Part shown: positions 50,531 through 57,044 of the stretch, piece after piece
Layout of the letters: each line of letters starts with the position of its first letter
Position numbering within the stretch: position 1 is the stretch's first letter
Assembly: GCA_017502165.1 (NCBI GenBank)
Contig: JAFVVO010000031.1
Span: 1 to 64,000 of the forward strand
Source of the DNA: Clostridia bacterium
GTDB lineage: Bacteria; Bacillota; Clostridia; Christensenellales; QALW01
Length of the DNA stretch: 64,000 nt
Direction: 5' to 3'
Made by a program: the position numbers and the translations under genes
Notes under the pieces: model-generated
Databases searched by the model: none
Told to the model about the DNA's origin: nothing
What the model saw: the letters and a program-made list of their open reading frames with translations, nothing else

Positions 50531-50558
50531 TATCTGCGGCAATTTCTTGCCGCAGATA
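50531..50558 (-). other. Perfect 12-bp intergenic stem-loop in the shell operon
   Basis: TATCTGCGGCAA, loop TTTC, TTGCCGCAGATA between a hexamer gene and the pentamer gene. On the coding strand it is followed by A-rich, not T-rich, sequence, so it is not a typical terminator. It may act in mRNA processing or 3'-end protection to raise hexamer over pentamer expression. Confidence 0.7.
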
Positions 50559-50572
50559 TTCGCGAAAATGTA

Positions 50573-50851
50573 TTATTTAATTGACGGAAGAATTTTTTCA
50601 ACATCGCCGTGAGGACGGGGAATTACGTGAGTAGCTACTACTTCGCCTAAACGAGCAGCTGCATTTCCGCCTGCTTCGGTGGCTGACTTAACAGCGCCAA
50701 CGTCACCGCGTACCATAACGGATACAAGTCCGCTACCGATCTTCTCGGTTCCGATAAGAACAACGTTTGCTGCCTTTACCATAGCATCTGCTGCTTCAAT
50801 AGCTGCAACAAGACCTCTGGTTTCTACCATACCTAATGCTTCCTGTGCCAT
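50573..50851 (-). CDS. BMC-H hexameric shell protein (PduA/PduJ type)
   Basis: The 92-residue single BMC domain starts [20 protein letters not shown] and has the PduA-like pore loop K37-IGSG41 and ending [15 protein letters not shown]. It differs from the core of the next gene by only four residues. Highly expressed facets are expected: AAGGAGG is perfectly placed before ATG. Confidence 0.96.
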   Translation of the reverse strand: MAQEALGMVETRGLVAAIEAADAMVKAANVVLIGTEKIGSGLVSVMVRGDVGAVKSATEAGGNAAARLGEVVATHVIPRPHGDVEKILPSIK

Positions 50852-50904
50852 AAATGTTTCCTCCTTGTTAGATTTTGAATTTTTTTACTGCCCTAAGCAG
50901 AATA

Positions 50905-51381
50905 TTACTTAAGTGAAGGGAGAATCTTCTCAACGTCGCCGTGAGGACGGGGAATAACGTGAGTTGCTACTACTTCGCCTAAACGAGCAGCTGCGCTTCC
51001 GCCGGCTTCGGTTGCTGCCTTAACTGCACCAACGTCACCGCGTACCATAACGGATACAAGTCCGCTACCGATCTTTTCTGTGCCGATAAGAACTACGTTT
51101 GCAGCCTTTACCATAGCATCAGCAGCTTCGATTGCTGCAACAAGACCTCTGGTTTCTACCATACCCAATGCTTCCTGATTCATTTTGATTTCCTCCTTAA
51201 CAGATTCGATTTTAGTTTCTTTAATTTCTTTAACTACTTTAGTTTCTTTTGTTTCGCCTGCCGCCTTAGCTACTCTTGCAGCTGCTCTGCTTGCCGCAGT
51301 TGCTGCCTTTGGAGCTGTTTTTGTTGCAGGCTTTTTGGTTGTTGCGGTTTTTTTAGCCGCAGTCTTTTTTACTTCTGCCAT
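50905..51381 (-). CDS. BMC-H shell protein with Lys/Ala/Thr-rich N-terminal extension
   Basis: The 158-residue product has 66 N-terminal residues rich in Lys, Ala and Thr ([20 protein letters not shown]..., then [11 protein letters not shown] and a charged [16 protein letters not shown] helix), followed by a full BMC-H domain (67-158) nearly identical to that of the 50573 gene. ATG 51381 has AAAGGCGG upstream. A second, stronger start lies at 51183. The extension is basic and probably disordered, resembling histone-H1-like tails. It may tether cargo or bind nucleic acid; either idea is inference. Family members are normally about 90 residues. Confidence 0.92.
   Translation of the reverse strand: MAEVKKTAAKKTATTKKPATKTAPKAATAASRAAARVAKAAGETKETKVVKEIKETKIESVKEEIKMNQEALGMVETRGLVAAIEAADAMVKAANVVLIGTEKIGSGLVSVMVRGDVGAVKAATEAGGSAAARLGEVVATHVIPRPHGDVEKILPSLK
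51181..51200 (-). promoter_or_regulatory. Internal ribosome binding site and start within the extended BMC-H gene
   Basis: AAGGAGG followed by 8 nt and ATG at 51183, in frame with residue 67 of the long form. Translation here would give a 92-residue hexamer protein, [13 protein letters not shown]..., with ordinary length. The site is better than that of the long form. Compare PduB/PduB', a known dual-start shell gene. Confidence 0.8.
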
Positions 51382-51399
51382 TTTGTTAACCGCCTTTCA

Positions 51400-51741
51400 T
51401 TAAACCTCTTGCAAGTACTTATCGTCACCTGCTTCGCGGCGTAATCTTTCCTCGTAGGTTCTGCGGGTTCTTGCAGCTGAAAGCTCAAGAATTCTTCTGG
51501 TTTCCTCACAAGGATTTGCGATTACTGCACTGGCAGCAAGTTCCTTAATACATTTTTCACCGGCAACCTCTACCGCCTGAGTTACTGCTGAAACGCTTCC
51601 CTCAACGATTATCGTTACCAGTCTGCCGCCCAAGCGGCGTTCCCAGGTTACAAATTCCACGTTGGCGGTTTTGCACATAATATCAAGTGCATCTACCGCC
51701 GCCGCAACGCTTTGTACCTCTATAAGTCCCAAAGACTTCAT
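51400..51741 (-). CDS. BMC-H shell protein with Arg-rich C-terminal helix
   Basis: The 113-residue protein has a divergent BMC-H domain (1-88) with the pore region WERRLGGRL in place of KIGSG, then about 25 residues rich in Arg and Glu (SAARTRRTYEERLRREAG) likely to be helical. It lies 18 bp after the extended hexamer's start. Possibly a minor shell component that contacts cargo or neighbours through its tail. Confidence 0.92.
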   Translation of the reverse strand: MKSLGLIEVQSVAAAVDALDIMCKTANVEFVTWERRLGGRLVTIIVEGSVSAVTQAVEVAGEKCIKELAASAVIANPCEETRRILELSAARTRRTYEERLRREAGDDKYLQEV

Positions 51742-51759
51742 AATAGACCTCTGCTTTTA

Positions 51760-52035
51760 TTAGATTTTGGGGAGAATTTTCTCAACATCGCCATGAGGAC
51801 GAGGAATAACGTGAGTAGCTACAACTTCACCTAAACGAGCAGCTGCTGCGCCGCCTGCTTCGGTTGCTGCCTTAACTGCACCAACGTCACCGCGTACCAT
51901 AACGGATACAAGTCCGCTACCGATTTTCTCTGTTCCGATAAGAACTACCTCTGCTGCTTTAACCATAGCATCAGCTGCTTCGATTGCTGCAACAAGGCCT
52001 CTGGTTTCTACCATTCCTAATGCTTCGTTTGACAT
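51760..52035 (-). CDS. BMC-H hexameric shell protein (PduA/PduJ type)
   Basis: The 91-residue BMC domain starts [20 protein letters not shown] with the same KIGSG pore as the two other standard hexamers and differs from them at few positions. GGAGG precedes ATG 52035. It is the third near-identical copy in 1.5 kb. Confidence 0.96.
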   Translation of the reverse strand: MSNEALGMVETRGLVAAIEAADAMVKAAEVVLIGTEKIGSGLVSVMVRGDVGAVKAATEAGGAAAARLGEVVATHVIPRPHGDVEKILPKI

Positions 52036-52066
52036 AATACATTTCCTCCGTCAATAATATTTATAA

Positions 52067-52378
52067 TTATTTTTTATCAAAAGCGTTAAGCTTAAGCATC
52101 TTTTCCGTATCACCCTCGGGTCTGGGGATGATGTGGGTGCAAATTACGCCCGATACCTTTTCGGCAGCTTCCTTGGCGGCTTCAATTGCAGAAGTTACTG
52201 CTGCAACGCTGCCGCGGAATTTAACTGCAACGATCAACGGTACCTTTAATCCATCGGGATTGCCGGGCTTGTTTTTATCAAAGGGTTCACTTATTACGTT
52301 TGCAGCCTTGCAGCCTGCATCACAGGCTACGAAAGCGGCAACTAAGCCGTAAACCTCAATAATTCCAACTGCTTCCAT
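52067..52378 (-). CDS. BMC-H shell protein with enlarged pore loop
   Basis: The 103-residue protein is a BMC-H domain (MEAVGIIEVYGLVAAFVACD start; THIIPRPEGDTEKML end). The pore loop is replaced by about 14 extra residues, 33-46 (FDKNKPGNPDGLKV), so the hexamer centre should differ greatly from the KIGSG paralogues. AAACGGAGG-like signal precedes the start. It lies between adh and the standard hexamers. A selective pore for a bulkier or charged solute such as the sugar phosphate is one guess. Confidence 0.92.
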   Translation of the reverse strand: MEAVGIIEVYGLVAAFVACDAGCKAANVISEPFDKNKPGNPDGLKVPLIVAVKFRGSVAAVTSAIEAAKEAAEKVSGVICTHIIPRPEGDTEKMLKLNAFDKK

Positions 52379-52389
52379 TATTTAACCTC

Positions 52390-53601
52390 TCACTTATTGA
52401 TTACTGCAATCTTTAAGCCCTGCATTGACAAGTTAGTCTGAAGAGCCTCGTTAATCTGCTCTAAGGGGAAGCGGTGAGTAATAAGCTTCTCCATAGGAAG
52501 ACCGATTGCCTTTGCACGCTTTAAGAAATCAAAGGTAGTTGCATAATCTCTGAGGGTGTAAACCCATGAGCCAACGGTTGTGATTTCCTTTGCACAAATA
52601 TCAAAGTGGGGGTTGATTGAAGCGTCACCGCCGTTAATGAAGAAGCCAAGCTCGCAAAGTCCGCCGCCGGAGCGAATGAACTTATAAATGTTTGCGTGGC
52701 CTACGGGTGAGCCGGTGCACTGGAAGGCAAAGTCGGCAAGATAGCCGCCAAATGCGTTCTTAACACCTTCGGTAAGAGCTTCAATACCCTTAAAGTCCTT
52801 AAAGTTAACGGAATTTTCTGCGCCCATTTCCTTTGCGAAAGCAAGTCTGTTAGCATCACCGTCAACGGCAACGATATTCTCGATACCCATTGTGCGAAGA
52901 ACTGCAATACAGATTAAGCCGATAGGTCCGCAACCCTGAACTACTACGCGAGAGTTAAAACGAAGAATTCCCGTGGTCTTTGCGCGCTCAACTGCGTGAA
53001 TCAATACTGCGCAGGGCTCGATTAAAATTCTTGAGTCAAGGTCAAGGTCACTTACGTTGAAGATTGTTGATCCCTTGCGAACAAAAATGTAATCTGCAAA
53101 CCAACCGTTGTGATGAATATCATCATCGGGAATCAAGCCGTAAACGTCAGCACCGCCAACGTTCTGCTTGTTAAGGTCATACATTGTAATATCGGGATTA
53201 TCCTTGAAGATCATGCAAGTTACAACCTTATCACCAATGTGAAGATCCTTGCCTGCGCTGTCCTTCTTAACGTTTTTACCCATTGCAACGATTTCGCCGG
53301 TTCCTTCGTGGCCTAATGCTACGGGGATAAGAGAGAAGGGATCGCGCTTAAATTCGTGTGCGTCTGTTCCGCAAACGCCGCAACCTTCTACTTTAACTAA
53401 AATATCGTCATCACCAAGAGCGGGAATGGGATATTCTTTAAGTTCAAACTTTTCAAGTGCAGTAAGCATTGCAACTCTTGCAGTTTTGGGAACTGCACCA
53501 ACGGGCTTTGCAGCAGTTGCGGTTGCAGGAGCGCTTACACCTTGCATAGAAGAAAGAACTTGTTTAACGATTTCTTCTATATTTGCTGAATTAACGTCCA
53601 T
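52390..53601 (-). CDS. BMC zinc alcohol dehydrogenase (medium chain)
   Basis: The 403-residue enzyme has an N-terminal encapsulation helix (about 4-20, NSANIEEIVKQVLSSMQ) and Ala-rich linker (21-40). The MDR domain has catalytic zinc ligands Cys77, His98 and Glu99 (GCGVCGTD, GHEG) and a Rossmann motif GCGPIGL. The four-cysteine structural zinc loop of most ADHs is not apparent. It would reduce lactaldehyde to 1,2-propanediol and regenerate NAD for the aldehyde dehydrogenase inside the shell. It lies 15 bp after the HbpS-like gene. Confidence 0.93.
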   Translation of the reverse strand: MDVNSANIEEIVKQVLSSMQGVSAPATATAAKPVGAVPKTARVAMLTALEKFELKEYPIPALGDDDILVKVEGCGVCGTDAHEFKRDPFSLIPVALGHEGTGEIVAMGKNVKKDSAGKDLHIGDKVVTCMIFKDNPDITMYDLNKQNVGGADVYGLIPDDDIHHNGWFADYIFVRKGSTIFNVSDLDLDSRILIEPCAVLIHAVERAKTTGILRFNSRVVVQGCGPIGLICIAVLRTMGIENIVAVDGDANRLAFAKEMGAENSVNFKDFKGIEALTEGVKNAFGGYLADFAFQCTGSPVGHANIYKFIRSGGGLCELGFFINGGDASINPHFDICAKEITTVGSWVYTLRDYATTFDFLKRAKAIGLPMEKLITHRFPLEQINEALQTNLSMQGLKIAVINK

Positions 53602-53616
53602 TATTGTCTATTCCTT

Positions 53617-54105
53617 TCATATATTCTTTATGCAAGCGGCTAAAATCTCGCCTCCCAGGTCTGCTAAACGCGTATCCTGGTCCTCAGAGCCACCGCTTAC
53701 ACCTAAGCCGCCGATGATTTTGCCTTCCTTATTATATAAGGGAACGCCGCCGCCAAAGATTACGATCTTACCGTTATTGGTAAACTGTATGCCGTAAAGG
53801 CTTTGGTTTGGCTGAGCAAGAGGCTTAAGAGTTTTTGTGGCCATTTTAAGTGCTACAACGGTGTATGCCTTATTAAAGGCAACGTCGTAGGAAGCTAAGT
53901 ACGAATCATTCATACACTGTACGCTTACGGGATTACCGCCGGAGTTTGAAATTGCAACAACGGCGTTAACACCCATTTTGCTTGCTTCCTGACGAACGTA
54001 ACTGCTTATAGCCATAGCCAGCTCAAGGCTCATTTCATCGGGTTGGGCTAAATATGCTTTTATTATTCTTGAAACTGCGTTTGACGTGTTTTCCATAAAA
54101 GCCAT
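53617..54105 (-). CDS. HbpS/GlcG-like (DUF336, PduO C-terminal type) protein
   Basis: The 162-residue protein matches the haem-degrading/GlcG fold: VAISNSGGNPVSVQ, DVAFNKAYTVVALKM, GIQFTNNGKIVIFGGGVPL and GGLGVSGGSEDQD. Such domains occur as the C-terminal half of PduO and as a stand-alone gene in many BMC loci; a haem or flavin role is suspected but not settled. Two starts are possible, ATG 54105 or 54096; AAAGG lies 3 or 12 nt before them. Placed between aldolase and alcohol dehydrogenase. Confidence 0.88.
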   Translation of the reverse strand: MAFMENTSNAVSRIIKAYLAQPDEMSLELAMAISSYVRQEASKMGVNAVVAISNSGGNPVSVQCMNDSYLASYDVAFNKAYTVVALKMATKTLKPLAQPNQSLYGIQFTNNGKIVIFGGGVPLYNKEGKIIGGLGVSGGSEDQDTRLADLGGEILAACIKNI

Positions 54106-54119
54106 CTGCCTTTAATAAA

Positions 54120-54920
54120 TTACTTACCTAAAGATTCAAGAACCTTTTTGGTGATTTCAGCAACTAAGTCAGCGTCAGCATTGCCGCTCTTACCGCAGGT
54201 GCAGTTGCCACCGCAAGAATGGCAGCTTGCCTTGCCGTTCTTAGCATTGGGGCAAAGGTTTGCAGGATGCTTACCCTTTAAGCCAAACTGACGACGGATT
54301 TCATAAAGACGCTCAACCTGCTGAGGTGTAAGCTCCTTGGGTCCGCCAAGCTGACGTGAAAGGTATAAAAGCTTTGCATAGAACTCAACTGACTCCATCT
54401 TGTGATATGCGTTAAGAAGAGAGTCGGAATAAGTTAATGCGCCGTGGTTCTCAAGAAGAACTGCGTCAAAGCTCTGAAGATGCTTTTCAACTGCATCGGG
54501 AATTTCCTCAGTTGAAGGTGTGCCGTAATCAGCAATCGGAACGCAGCCAAGTGCGATAACTGCTTCGGGCATGATGGGCTGAGTAAGAGGAATGCCTGCA
54601 ATAGCAAAGCTGGTTGCATAGATGGGGTGAGCATGAACTACTGACATAACGTCAGGTCTCTGCTTATAAACACGCATGTGCATTTTGATTTCTGATGAGG
54701 GCTTGAAGCCGGGGTTAGCCTGAATAACCTGTCCGTTAGCGTCAACCTTACAGATGTATTCGGGAGTCATGAAGCCCTTGCTTACGCCGGTGGGGGTGCA
54801 AAGGAATTCATTGTCGTTGAGCTTAACGGAGATGTTACCGTCGTTAGCTGCAACCATGCCCTGATCGTAGATTCTCTTGCCGATGTCGCAAATTTGTTTT
54901 TTGATCTCGTATTCTGTCAT
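54120..54920 (-). CDS. fucA: BMC class II aldolase (L-fuculose/L-rhamnulose 1-phosphate aldolase) with Cys-rich tail
   Basis: The 266-residue enzyme has the class II fold with catalytic Glu77 and zinc ligands His96, His98 (HAHP) and His159 (ENHGA). It cleaves the ketose 1-phosphate to DHAP and L-lactaldehyde. E. coli FucA is about 215 residues; this one adds a Cys cluster (C223, C233, C236, C240, C242) and a C-terminal encapsulation helix (250-266, ADLVAEITKKVLESLGK). It is the first gene after a strong promoter and repeated operator-like sites. AAGGAG lies 9 nt before ATG. Confidence 0.93.
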   Translation of the reverse strand: MTEYEIKKQICDIGKRIYDQGMVAANDGNISVKLNDNEFLCTPTGVSKGFMTPEYICKVDANGQVIQANPGFKPSSEIKMHMRVYKQRPDVMSVVHAHPIYATSFAIAGIPLTQPIMPEAVIALGCVPIADYGTPSTEEIPDAVEKHLQSFDAVLLENHGALTYSDSLLNAYHKMESVEFYAKLLYLSRQLGGPKELTPQQVERLYEIRRQFGLKGKHPANLCPNAKNGKASCHSCGGNCTCGKSGNADADLVAEITKKVLESLGK

Positions 54921-54965
54921 AATGTTTTTCTCCTTTTTTGTGGTTTACACATTTTTTATAACATA

Positions 54966-54994
54966 ATAATATCATAAACACAGAAGCAAGTCAA
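54966..54994 (-). promoter_or_regulatory. Promoter of the aldolase-shell operon
   Basis: Minus-strand TTGACT (54989-54994), 17-nt spacer, TATTAT (54966-54971), with a 45-nt leader to the aldolase start. It gives the aldolase a promoter separate from that of the upstream pduU-pduV pair. Confidence 0.82.
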
Positions 54995-54998
54995 CACA

Positions 54999-55038
54999 TT
55001 TTTGTTGTTTTTTGTTGGATTTGGCAACATTTTTGTTG
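54999..55038. promoter_or_regulatory. Candidate DeoR operator: three TTTTTGTTG repeats
   Basis: TTTTTGTTG occurs at 54999, 55009 and 55030 on the plus strand, spaced 10 and 21 bp (one and two helical turns), immediately upstream of the -35 box. The outer two also form CAACA...TGTTG inverted repeats. DeoR regulators usually bind such phased repeats. Confidence 0.6.
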
Positions 55039-55051
55039 GCTTTTTCTGTTT

Positions 55052-55546
55052 TTAGACCCTATTTGGATATTTCAGCCTCATAATTTCGGCTTTTTTCTTT
55101 ACTTTTTCTGCTTTGGGGTCAAAATCACGCAAGAACTCGTAAAGCTCTTTAACGCCTTCGCCCGTTACGGAAGAAAGATAGAATATTCTTTTTACTCCCG
55201 CAAGCTGTAGCCAGTTTGTTACCCTTGGAATGTTTGCGGTAGGCTTATCTATGCCCGTTACTATTCCTATAACCTCTCGGTTACACATATTTACTATATT
55301 AGGTGCAAATAAGCTGTAGGGCTCGTCTGCGCTCATAAGCAGACCGACGATATCGGATTCGTAAACAAAAACAGCAACTGCACCGCCCAAATGACGTTCC
55401 TGTATGTATTCCCCGGGAGTGTCAATAACGAAATCGCCGTTTTTAACGTCCTGGGTTTTTGCGTAGTGAACCTTTTCCCCGTGCAGTGCCTGAGTAAGCG
55501 AGGTCTTCCCCGCTCCGCTACGCCCGATAAAAATTACTTTGTTCAT
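55052..55546 (-). CDS. pduV: BMC-associated small GTPase (EutP/PduV family)
   Basis: The 164-residue protein has a P-loop GRSGAGKT (8-15), DTPGEY (switch II, about 42-47) and a GTGIDKP-like NKxD variant (VTGIDKP). EutP/PduV proteins associate with BMC outer surfaces; in Salmonella PduV affects motion of the particle. It starts 1 bp after the pduU-like stop. The C-terminus is Lys-rich. Confidence 0.92.
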   Translation of the reverse strand: MNKVIFIGRSGAGKTSLTQALHGEKVHYAKTQDVKNGDFVIDTPGEYIQERHLGGAVAVFVYESDIVGLLMSADEPYSLFAPNIVNMCNREVIGIVTGIDKPTANIPRVTNWLQLAGVKRIFYLSSVTGEGVKELYEFLRDFDPKAEKVKKKAEIMRLKYPNRV

Positions 55547-55547
55547 A

Positions 55548-55919
55548 TCAAGTTTTGGTTATGGGGCAAACGGTAAAGTTAAGTGTATTCTGTACGTATT
55601 CTATAACCGCACCGGTAGATGCTTCCACCTCGGAAACGGTGCCGGTTATAATTAAGGTACCGCTGAAGCGGTCAACAAAGCCAAGCTCAACGCCTGACGC
55701 CTTTGTTGCAATGTCCGCCATAATAATTGCCGTTTCAGCAGGCGAAACAGTTAAAATTCCGATAGCTCCCGAATGACCTTCAGCAGGGTCAAGACCAAGC
55801 TTAACGTAAATCTCGGGATCGGGGTTTGCAATTATATGAGCAAGGGTAATTTGCTTACCCGGAACAAGCTCTTGTATGATTCTTGTTTTTCCGTCATTGG
55901 AGTCCTGATAAACAGCCAT
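55548..55919 (-). CDS. pduU: BMC-H shell protein with permuted fold (EutS/PduU type)
   Basis: The 123-residue protein has the EutS/PduU N-terminal beta-barrel segment RIIQELVPGKQITLAHIIAN and the circularly permuted BMC domain after it (IGILTVSPAETAIIMADIAT, ending YVQNTLNFTVCPIT). Start ATG 55919 has GAGG upstream. First gene of the whole locus, with its own promoter and a leader hairpin. Confidence 0.94.
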   Translation of the reverse strand: MAVYQDSNDGKTRIIQELVPGKQITLAHIIANPDPEIYVKLGLDPAEGHSGAIGILTVSPAETAIIMADIATKASGVELGFVDRFSGTLIITGTVSEVEASTGAVIEYVQNTLNFTVCPITKT

Positions 55920-55935
55920 AATAAACCTCGTTTTA

Positions 55936-55954
55936 GGCAAAGTCCTACTTTGCC
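55936..55954 (-). other. Leader stem-loop before the pduU-like gene
   Basis: GGCAAAG, 5-nt loop, CTTTGCC, 16 nt before the start of the BMC locus, between the promoter and the ribosome binding site. It could stabilise the mRNA 5' end. Confidence 0.55.
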
Positions 55955-55969
55955 CATTATTTCACTACT

Positions 55970-55998
55970 ATTTTATTACAAAACAACAGGAATGTCAA
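55970..55998 (-). promoter_or_regulatory. Promoter of the pduU-pduV unit
   Basis: Minus-strand TTGACA (55993-55998), 17-nt spacer, TAAAAT (55970-55975). Just upstream are two CTGTTTTTT repeats 10 bp apart (about 56007-56025), a spacing like the operator repeats of the aldolase promoter but a different word. Confidence 0.85.
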
Positions 55999-56225
55999 TA
56001 CAAAAAACAGAAAAAAACAGTAAATTTTAGGAAAAAACCAAACAAAAACACCCAAAACCCAAAACAACCTGCCTTTTTTTATTGGTTTTTTATAGATTTT
56101 GCTATATTTTTTGTTTAAGCCTATCAATTTCCCACCCTAAATACCACAAAGAAAAAAGAAAAACAAAAAAGATAAACACACCACGCTACATATAGTAGGA
56201 AATAATTTGTTTGTTGCGGTGGATA
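55999..56225. other. A-rich intergenic stretch upstream of the BMC locus
   Basis: No gene, terminator or known RNA is recognised. The plus strand is strongly A-rich with runs such as AAAAAACAGAAAAAAACAG and CAAACAAAAACACCCAAAACCC, which may bend or hold regulator sites for the BMC promoter. Confidence 0.5.
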
Positions 56226-56254
56226 TTGTTTTACCTAAAGAATTATGATATAAT
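56226..56254 (+). promoter_or_regulatory. Promoter of the DUF559 gene
   Basis: TTGTTT (56226-56231), 17-nt spacer, TATAAT (56249-56254), 28 nt before ATG 56283. Confidence 0.75.
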
Positions 56255-56282
56255 ACAGAAAATAAACTATGGAGTAACGAAT

Positions 56283-56660
56283 ATGTCTCTTAATTATAAT
56301 AAAAACAACATCTCTTTGGCAAAGCACCTTCGTAAAAATCCAACACCGCAGGAAGCGCACCTTTGGTATGATTTTTTATCAACATACAAAATAAGATTTC
56401 AGCGGCAAAAAGCTATAGACAACTTTATTGCAGATTTTTATTGCCACAAGGCAAAACTTATCATAGAAATCGACGGTTCACAGCATTTCACGGAAGCAGG
56501 TTTGCAAAAAGACGAATTTCGTACAAACGTTCTCGAAAGATACGGCTTGACCGTTATAAGATTTACCAATAGGCAGATAGATACAAACTTTAACGGTGTA
56601 TGCGAGTATATTGATACTCTCGTTCAAGCCTCCCTCTCGGAGGGAGGGGAACCGCGTTAG
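56283..56660 (+). CDS. DUF559 (Vsr/restriction endonuclease-like fold) protein
   Basis: The 125-residue protein has the DUF559 pattern: LRKNPTPQEAHLWYDFL, FQRQKAIDNFIADFYC and the nuclease-like core LIIEIDGSQH (Glu and Asp metal ligands), ending RYGLTVIRFTNRQID. GGAG precedes ATG 56283 by 9 nt. Its last ten residues (SLSEGGEPR) are read from the first bases of a tandem repeat, so the gene and repeat appear to be one cassette. A DNA-cleaving role is likely but no partner is known. Confidence 0.88.
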   Translation: MSLNYNKNNISLAKHLRKNPTPQEAHLWYDFLSTYKIRFQRQKAIDNFIADFYCHKAKLIIEIDGSQHFTEAGLQKDEFRTNVLERYGLTVIRFTNRQIDTNFNGVCEYIDTLVQASLSEGGEPR

Positions 56661-56870
56661 CGGTGGAAGGAGTTTTTGGCAACACCCCCGACTCTTCCTT
56701 GCAATTAATCGTTCTCTCCCTCAGTCAGCTTACGCTGACAGCTCCCTCTCGGAGGGAGGGGGACCGCGTTAGCGGTGGAAGGAGTTTTTGGCACCCCCCG
56801 ACTCTTCCTTGCAATTAATCGTTCTCTCCCTCAGTCAGCTTACGCTGACAGCTCCCTCTCGGAGGGAGCC
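56630..56870. repeat. Tandem 110-112 bp repeat, two copies plus a partial third
   Basis: Copies start at 56630, 56742 and 56852 with CTCCCTCTCGGAGGGAG. Each contains that palindrome, ACCGCgttaGCGGT, a GGAAGGAG-rich middle, ATTAATCGTT and GTCAGCttacGCTGAC. Copies differ by a few bases and a small indel. The third copy is cut after its palindrome. The 56871-57044 remainder holds a terminator and no gene. Confidence 0.9.
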
Positions 56871-56944
56871 TTAAAAACGAATGGTTGTAAACGTCACTAC
56901 GATATAAAGCAAATAGTACGCTACCGCAAATTATCACAACCCAC

Positions 56945-56976
56945 AAAAAGCTCCTTGCAAACGCAAAGAGCTTTTT
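56945..56976. terminator. Hairpin terminator
   Basis: AAAAAGCTCcTTGC/GCAAaGAGCTTTTT with a 4-nt loop, A-run and T-run symmetrical. It lies between the repeat and the mazF stop. Confidence 0.82.
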
Positions 56977-57044
56977 ATTTTTATCAGTATATTTCACGAA
57001 AATATACCTTATATTATATATAGGGCAGTTTTGCCCGTTTTTTA

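Noticed and set aside
45318-55919. Hidden diol dehydratase, glycyl-radical enzyme or activase in the BMC locus
   Set aside because: Every gene was accounted for and none has the GRE RVxGY/CxE or PduCDE features. All gaps are too short to hold one.
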